From the NCBI GenBank assembly GCA_018064345.1, contig JAGHVK010000069.1, positions 1-48,576 of the forward strand: a DNA stretch of 48,576 nt, read 5' to 3'. A program made the position numbers and the translations under genes. Under the pieces are notes generated by a model. The model was given only the letters and a program-made list of their open reading frames with translations. It did no database searches and was not told where the DNA came from. The DNA comes from Candidatus Cacconaster merdequi. Lineage in GTDB: Bacteria; Bacteroidota; Bacteroidia; Bacteroidales; UBA932. This document shows, piece after piece, positions 44,010-48,576 of the stretch (its first letter is position 1; each line of letters begins with the position of its first letter).

Positions 44010-45454
44010 CTGAAATTTGCGTAATACCAGTAAGTTCCTGAAAATCTCCGAAGTCTGGACTCATTACCCCTGGCAGCGTCGTATGCTTGGATATATTGTG
44101 CCAGATTGGTGTCCGGAGCCTCTCCCTTATAAACTTTTACAAGTCCCATTGCCTCCTTGTAATGCCGCGGCATAGGATCGGTATCCGCGAACTGCTCCCC
44201 GAACGACAGGAGATCCTTCTGAAGCAGGAGGGACGCAGCGTAATAGTCTCTGACTCTCTGATTACCCGGCCTCTGACAGGCCAATGTCTTCAGCATCGAG
44301 CCGAAATCCTCCGGATTGAAAAAGAAATCATCACTTGGCTCCATATCCGGAGATACCAGAGATGTATCGGGCTTGAAATTTCTGTAGAACAAGGTCTTGT
44401 CAAGTATTTCAAGATATTTGGCATTCAACGCCTTGCTTCTGTTCCCCACAGCTCCGTACTCAGCGAGTCTTGTCAGATGGCAGACTCCCCTGCTGCGGTT
44501 CGGGTTGCCGGCCATATCTTCGAATGCAACGTGCAGTGCTTCATTTACAAAACCTGTCAGGAAAAGTACCTCTGAAGAGATTTTTCTTTCCTCGAAATTC
44601 ACCAGACTCCTGAGTCCGTTCTGATAATGAAGGAACATTTCGTCAGCGAGACGTCCCTTCATCTCAAGTGCCAGGTTTATGGCATTGGTGGAAACAGGGG
44701 AAGAAGGCTTGCGTCCTTCAGCGTATTCGAGTATTCCATCCCAATCCCTGACTCTGACCATATACTCATAACGGTGAATCTCTTCATCAAGTTTGTCGAA
44801 CCTTTCGTATGCGCCGAATGACATACCCGCAAATACGATGACATACAAGATAACCTCCACAGCCTTCTGCCTTTCAAGACGGATATAATGGCTTGCCACA
44901 CACACCAGTGCAGTACCTGCCACAATGCAGGCGTAGGCTGCGTCCGGTGCGACCATATACTCGAAGAACTTCGCCCTTAAAAGGAAATGCCACACAGGAC
45001 AGGCAATCAGCACCGCGACGACCAACCTTGGGATAAACGGCAATTTCGAAACAAGCACTGCAATCCATACAGCACAGCATATTCCGACCAGGCCGACGAG
45101 AACCCAGTTCCCGTCCAGCATCATAACGGCATAAAGGCCCGGTATCACCATACTCAAAGGCAGGACAGATTCGCTCCGGCTGAATCTGGAGATTCCGAGA
45201 GCAGTGAGGACACAGGTCAGGGCAATGACAAATCCTCCCAGGAAGGAATAATAGTAGAATTGTGTGAGAAACGCAGCAAGATAGTTGGCAAGACCGCCTC
45301 TGTCAAGAATGGTTTCTTTGGCAAAAGAGCCCGTGAAGAGAAAAATCTGGTTTCCTTCGGTAAAATGCAGATGTCCCTGATATGCCAATGCGAAGAAGAG
45401 CCAGACGGCAGTTCCGAAGAGACCAAGCAGGATATTGTATAACTTTCTGTTCAT
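44006..45454 (-). CDS. Polytopic membrane protein, DUF6057-like (copy A)
   Basis: A 482-residue protein whose first 225 residues or so hold about eight hydrophobic segments; the rest is a soluble helical domain, possibly TPR-like, whose side of the membrane I cannot tell. Shared with the copy at 46923-48554 are FLTQFY (residues 62-67) early on and TYWYY near the C-terminus. I recall this family as DUF6057, of unknown function and found in Bacteroidota; the name is from memory. It overlaps both lipoprotein neighbours by 4 bp (ATGA junctions), so all are translated together. A transporter, membrane glycosyltransferase-like enzyme or scaffold for the lipoprotein are all possible. Confidence 0.75.
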   Translation of the reverse strand: MNRKLYNILLGLFGTAVWLFFALAYQGHLHFTEGNQIFLFTGSFAKETILDRGGLANYLAAFLTQFYYYSFLGGFVIALTCVLTALGISRFSRSESVLPLSMVIPGLYAVMMLDGNWVLVGLVGICCAVWIAVLVSKLPFIPRLVVAVLIACPVWHFLLRAKFFEYMVAPDAAYACIVAGTALVCVASHYIRLERQKAVEVILYVIVFAGMSFGAYERFDKLDEEIHRYEYMVRVRDWDGILEYAEGRKPSSPVSTNAINLALEMKGRLADEMFLHYQNGLRSLVNFEERKISSEVLFLTGFVNEALHVAFEDMAGNPNRSRGVCHLTRLAEYGAVGNRSKALNAKYLEILDKTLFYRNFKPDTSLVSPDMEPSDDFFFNPEDFGSMLKTLACQRPGNQRVRDYYAASLLLQKDLLSFGEQFADTDPMPRHYKEAMGLVKVYKGEAPDTNLAQYIQAYDAARGNESRLRRFSGTYWYYANFR

Positions 45455-46920
45455 TTCAAAACAGGTTCTTGTTGCACGCTTACATATTGCATCTTCTCAC
45501 ATTCCGTTTTCCTGTATGCCTCTCTGACGTCCCAAGGTCCGTAACTCTCCTTGTTCTGATACAGTTCGGGTATGTTGTACGATTTCAAGGTACTGTTGTA
45601 ACTCTCCGGGTCCTTTTGAGGAAGCACGAATGCCTTTGTACAGCTGCCGTCTTCATTCACATAAGCGAAATACGGGCGTCCGTAAACCCTGTCATCACGT
45701 TTGCTGGCCCAGCAGACCCACCGTCCGCTGCTGCTGAAACAATGGTAACTGTCCGAGTAATCGCCGTTTGTCATCTCCATCCTGTCAATATCTCCGGTCT
45801 GCAGGTCAAGCATCCAGAGGTCGGTTTCCAGATGCCATATAGGGAATGTACCGTAGTCGCTGACACTCATAAGCAGATGGGTTCCATCCGGAGAACACTT
45901 TGGAAAGCTGATGCTCTTCCCCATCGAACAGGCATCCAATTCAAGTCTGAGGTCCTGTCCCAACCAGCCCTGTTCTGAATCAAAATCTATCGAATAAAGA
46001 TTGTATCTCATTTGGAATGTACTGTCCGGCTGTGGAAGGCTTTCCGCTCTGCAGAAATAGATCCTGTCCCCGGCAGCACTCCAGCAAGGAAAGGTCTCCT
46101 GGAATGCGGAACCTTTGACAAGAGGAGAATCAGATATTGTGTTCTTTTCAAAGTCTGTCAGAATGAGGTCGGAACTGTTGTCATAGACTTCAAGCCTGCC
46201 CAACGCTGAACTGTTCAGGATAGGGCGTATCCTTGCCGTTGTGAAGATTCCGAAACGGCCGTCGGCAGAAATCTCTCCATAGACGGCAGGCCCGTCCGTG
46301 CTGTCGGTTGAAGTGTCGATTTTCCGGATTACGTCACCTCTGCGATAAATCGTCCCGCCATCTTTGCCACGTGCGTGAAGGAACGTGGTCTGTTCCAATG
46401 CTCTGTTGGATATGTGGCAGTTCATGCAACTTGAACCGGTGATGCTGTTGTCTGCAATTCTGCGTGTCTTGAAGCTCTCAAGATCCCTTTCTTCGATGCT
46501 GAGCTTGTTCCATACCTCATAGCAAGGTTCTATGAGACGATAGCTAAGATATTTGTCTATCGGCTGCGGCATTACCGCCCACCAGAATTGTTCAAGTTCC
46601 ACGGCGTGGCCCTCACAAATTGCTGTAAGGCTGAGAGTCAAAGTGTCTCCCAAGCTGGACAGCATCATTTCCTTCCACTTCTTCTGATTGAATCTCATCC
46701 TGCCTTTCCTGCCGTTGAACCGCCACTGTCCTGAAGAATTGCTTGCACGCAGTTCGATTCTGTCAGCACAGGTGACATTGAAATTCAGAGGAGCCATATT
46801 GTACGGGATGGCTATATCCGTATAATCCGGAAACATACGTATCCGGGGAGAAGACACCTCCCTGTTGCAGCCGGAGAGCGCAATCAAAGCAAGAATCAAT
46901 AATGGTAAGTATTTTTTCAT
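45451..46920 (-). CDS. Beta-propeller lipoprotein with a CxxCH motif (copy B)
   Basis: A 489-residue exported protein with lipobox LSGC (Cys18 lipidated). The heme-type motif is C165-M-N-C168-H169. PD40/TolB-like blades follow (FPCWSAAGDRIYF, FPKCSPDGTHLLM, CFSSSGRWVCW). It shares long stretches with copy A, for example YRLIEPCYEVW versus YRRVDPGYELY, RGKDGGT versus RGKNGGT, and the terminal EPVLK. I chose the ATG at 46920 (MKKYLPLLIL), which opens the lipoprotein leader and lies 2 bp after the upstream stop; an earlier in-frame ATG would overlap the preceding gene. Function unknown. Confidence 0.78.
   Translation of the reverse strand: MKKYLPLLILALIALSGCNREVSSPRIRMFPDYTDIAIPYNMAPLNFNVTCADRIELRASNSSGQWRFNGRKGRMRFNQKKWKEMMLSSLGDTLTLSLTAICEGHAVELEQFWWAVMPQPIDKYLSYRLIEPCYEVWNKLSIEERDLESFKTRRIADNSITGSSCMNCHISNRALEQTTFLHARGKDGGTIYRRGDVIRKIDTSTDSTDGPAVYGEISADGRFGIFTTARIRPILNSSALGRLEVYDNSSDLILTDFEKNTISDSPLVKGSAFQETFPCWSAAGDRIYFCRAESLPQPDSTFQMRYNLYSIDFDSEQGWLGQDLRLELDACSMGKSISFPKCSPDGTHLLMSVSDYGTFPIWHLETDLWMLDLQTGDIDRMEMTNGDYSDSYHCFSSSGRWVCWASKRDDRVYGRPYFAYVNEDGSCTKAFVLPQKDPESYNSTLKSYNIPELYQNKESYGPWDVREAYRKTECEKMQYVSVQQEPVLK
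45454..45468 (-). repeat. Dispersed GAACCTGTTTTGAAA motif, copy at the lipoprotein B / membrane protein A junction
   Basis: On the minus strand the 15-mer encodes EPVLK at the end of lipoprotein B, and its last A begins the ATGA that starts the next gene. The junction is thus GAACCTGTTTTGAAATGA, identical over 18 bases to the end of lipoprotein A. Confidence 0.55.
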
Positions 46921-46922
46921 CG

Positions 46923-48554
46923 TCAGTTCCCGGGTTGCGCGTATAGCAGGTAATACCAATATGTGTCTTTATATTTTCCGTGGTTCCCGCTCAGGAAATC
47001 ACGACAGGCAGCGGTCATCTCTTCCGATACTCCATACTCTTCTCCCAACCCCAGCATTGCCAGTGCTTCCATATATAATTCCGGCAGAGGCTTGCCCGCA
47101 TTGAATGGCAGAAAATAACTGTGATAATCCGAGAGAAAGTCTTTGGAGTTCTTCTTCAGCAAGTCAAGGCAGAGGAGATATTCCACGGCCGTACTGCTGT
47201 GGGAATCACCGGATTCGATAATATTGCGCAACGCCGGCCCGAAATCGTTCGCCGATACCAATATTTCCCTGTTATTGTTTTCACGGTACGTCGTACCGTC
47301 CTTTATCAAATCCAGCGCATCCAGCGCCCATTTGCGATGCATTATGCTGTGCGACAGCATATTCAGATATTTCGTGGCAACAGCGTTGTCTCCGTCCGCT
47401 ATTGCTATCTCAGCCAGTTTCCGTGCAGCTCTCGAAGAGCGGCAATGAGGCGTGAATGTCATCCCTATATGGGCGGAATGCTGTGCCTGCGAATAATCTC
47501 CGCAAAGAAGAAGAGCATCTGCGCTCGCAATATATTTGGGATATCCTGACTTTGTATCGACAGGAAGGAAGAGCCCATAGCACATAGGCTGATAGGCTTC
47601 CAGCAACCCCTGGGCGAGTTCTCCTCTTTTTGCTAGTGCCATATTGTAGTAGTAAGCCCCCATTTGAGAGTTATAGGGATTCTCTTTCCCCATCTGCAGA
47701 ACAGTGTCCCAATGCCCGAAATAGGCCAGGGTGGAAATCTTGAGATCGTATTCGGTCTTGCCGTCCCTGCATAAGGAAAGTGCCGTGCCTGCCAGAACGA
47801 ATACGGCAGAGGCTGCTGCCCAGGCCGGACAACGCAATCCGGCCACGGAAATGCAAGCGAGTGCAATGACTTCCGTAGCAAATAAAGTATAGACATTGCC
47901 GATGGCAGATCCTGTAATCAGGGGATAGGCGAAGGCCTGGGCTGGGTCAATAAGATACAGCCTTCCACTTGCCCAGATATATGCTGCGGCACAGGCAAGT
48001 ATTCCAAGGCCCTGTAGCGCTTTTGCACCCTTTCCGGCCCACAGGGTAATGAAGAACAGCAGACAATGGATGCCTGCAGCAGGGTAGCAGGCCAGAGCGC
48101 ATATTATGCTCACTATTGTGCCTGCCATAGGTTTCTTGATATTCAGACATCCCACCGCCATCCAAACCGATATGGCTGCACCGATGGTCATGGAAATGGG
48201 ATATTCGTACTGACAGCAAAGGACCATCTCGGCGGCGGCCGGGGCCAGTGACAGTATTGCGCTGTGTTTTGCTCCTATGAAATTGAGGACGCGACGGAAT
48301 CCGTCCCACAGCAGTACCGCAATAAGGAGGGTGATGAGCACGGCAGCCCATCGGAAGATATAGAATTGAGTGAGGAAAGTTCCAACCAGTTCGGCTATTG
48401 CCGCAGGTTTTGAAAACACGCGGGTGGATTCAAAAAGAATGAGCTGTTCTTTGTAAACCAGTCCGTATGGACAGAAGAAGAACAGAAAACACCCTGACAG
48501 GATAAAGAATACCAGTACTGTGAGTCTATTTGCGAGGCTTGCGTGTGCTGACAT
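46923..48554 (-). CDS. Polytopic membrane protein, DUF6057-like (copy B)
   Basis: A 543-residue protein, the first gene of the leftward operon visible in the window. About nine or ten hydrophobic segments cover residues 10-275, followed by a soluble helical C-terminal half. FLTQFY (60-65) and the C-terminal TYWYY match copy A. The C-terminal half has helix pairs with a TPR-like look (for example ALLLCGDYSQAQHSAHIGM and AIADGDNAVATKYLNML), but no repeat is certain. The start ATG at 48554 is the only good one; 22 bp of upstream sequence are in the window, so the promoter or a further upstream gene lies outside. Confidence 0.75.
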   Translation of the reverse strand: MSAHASLANRLTVLVFFILSGCFLFFFCPYGLVYKEQLILFESTRVFSKPAAIAELVGTFLTQFYIFRWAAVLITLLIAVLLWDGFRRVLNFIGAKHSAILSLAPAAAEMVLCCQYEYPISMTIGAAISVWMAVGCLNIKKPMAGTIVSIICALACYPAAGIHCLLFFITLWAGKGAKALQGLGILACAAAYIWASGRLYLIDPAQAFAYPLITGSAIGNVYTLFATEVIALACISVAGLRCPAWAAASAVFVLAGTALSLCRDGKTEYDLKISTLAYFGHWDTVLQMGKENPYNSQMGAYYYNMALAKRGELAQGLLEAYQPMCYGLFLPVDTKSGYPKYIASADALLLCGDYSQAQHSAHIGMTFTPHCRSSRAARKLAEIAIADGDNAVATKYLNMLSHSIMHRKWALDALDLIKDGTTYRENNNREILVSANDFGPALRNIIESGDSHSSTAVEYLLCLDLLKKNSKDFLSDYHSYFLPFNAGKPLPELYMEALAMLGLGEEYGVSEEMTAACRDFLSGNHGKYKDTYWYYLLYAQPGN

Positions 48555-48576
48555 CGGGAATGAATCTGTTTAATCC

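Noticed and set aside
1-48576. CRISPR arrays, tRNA or rRNA genes, IS elements, integrases and phage genes
   Set aside because: No regularly spaced repeats, cloverleaf-like sequences, transposase motifs or phage proteins were seen; gaps between genes are short and mostly explained by promoters.

Overview
The window looks like chromosomal DNA from a Bacteroidota species, most likely order Bacteroidales. Three things point there. The promoters have the TTTG / TAnnTTTG form used by the Bacteroidota primary sigma factor. The arginine pathway uses the N-succinylornithine type of transcarbamylase. Two copies are present of a membrane protein / CxxCH-lipoprotein pair that I know only from this phylum. 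I see no phage, IS, integrase, CRISPR array, rRNA or tRNA. Most of the window is housekeeping DNA with tightly packed operons.

Layout, left to right. (1) 1-3344: the first codons of uvrA, a glyoxalase-II-like hydrolase, a deoxynucleoside kinase, a PfkB/adenosine-type kinase and a nucleotidyltransferase. (2) 3525-5926: an exported pair, a class C beta-lactamase-like serine hydrolase and a peptidase C26 (gamma-glutamyl hydrolase type). (3) 5927-14099: a complete eight-gene arginine operon (GNAT acyltransferase, argG, argC, argD, argF', argB, argE, argH). It is preceded by a textbook transcription attenuator: a 14-codon leader peptide with tandem Arg codons, a terminator, and a 12-pair antiterminator. 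(4) 14260-20961: tetR with a probable autoregulatory operator, an unknown lipoprotein, and a tripartite RND efflux system (MFP, RND, TolC). (5) 20962-30920: radA, a dicarboxylate/amino-acid symporter, the leftward prmC-ddl-PBP1A group, then topA and an Lrp/AsnC regulator. (6) 30901-40158: ispD, then the elongasome operon mreB-mreC-mreD-mrdA-rodA, followed closely by gcvP. (7) 40147-42510: a lactonase-like beta-propeller and pgk. (8) 42597-48554: a leftward four-gene operon made of two paralogous modules. Each module has a polytopic membrane protein (the family I recall as DUF6057) and a beta-propeller lipoprotein carrying one CxxCH motif.

The two most notable things are the arginine attenuator and the duplicated module at the right end. 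In the attenuator every element is visible (promoter, leader ORF, stall codons, anti-antiterminator, antiterminator, terminator), and it sits ahead of an operon whose transcarbamylase has Ser at the position that separates succinyl- from acetyl-ornithine specificity. The module at the right end has unknown function and looks like a possible secreted redox or heme system. Smaller signals are perfect or near-perfect palindromes at several promoters and a dispersed 15-bp motif.
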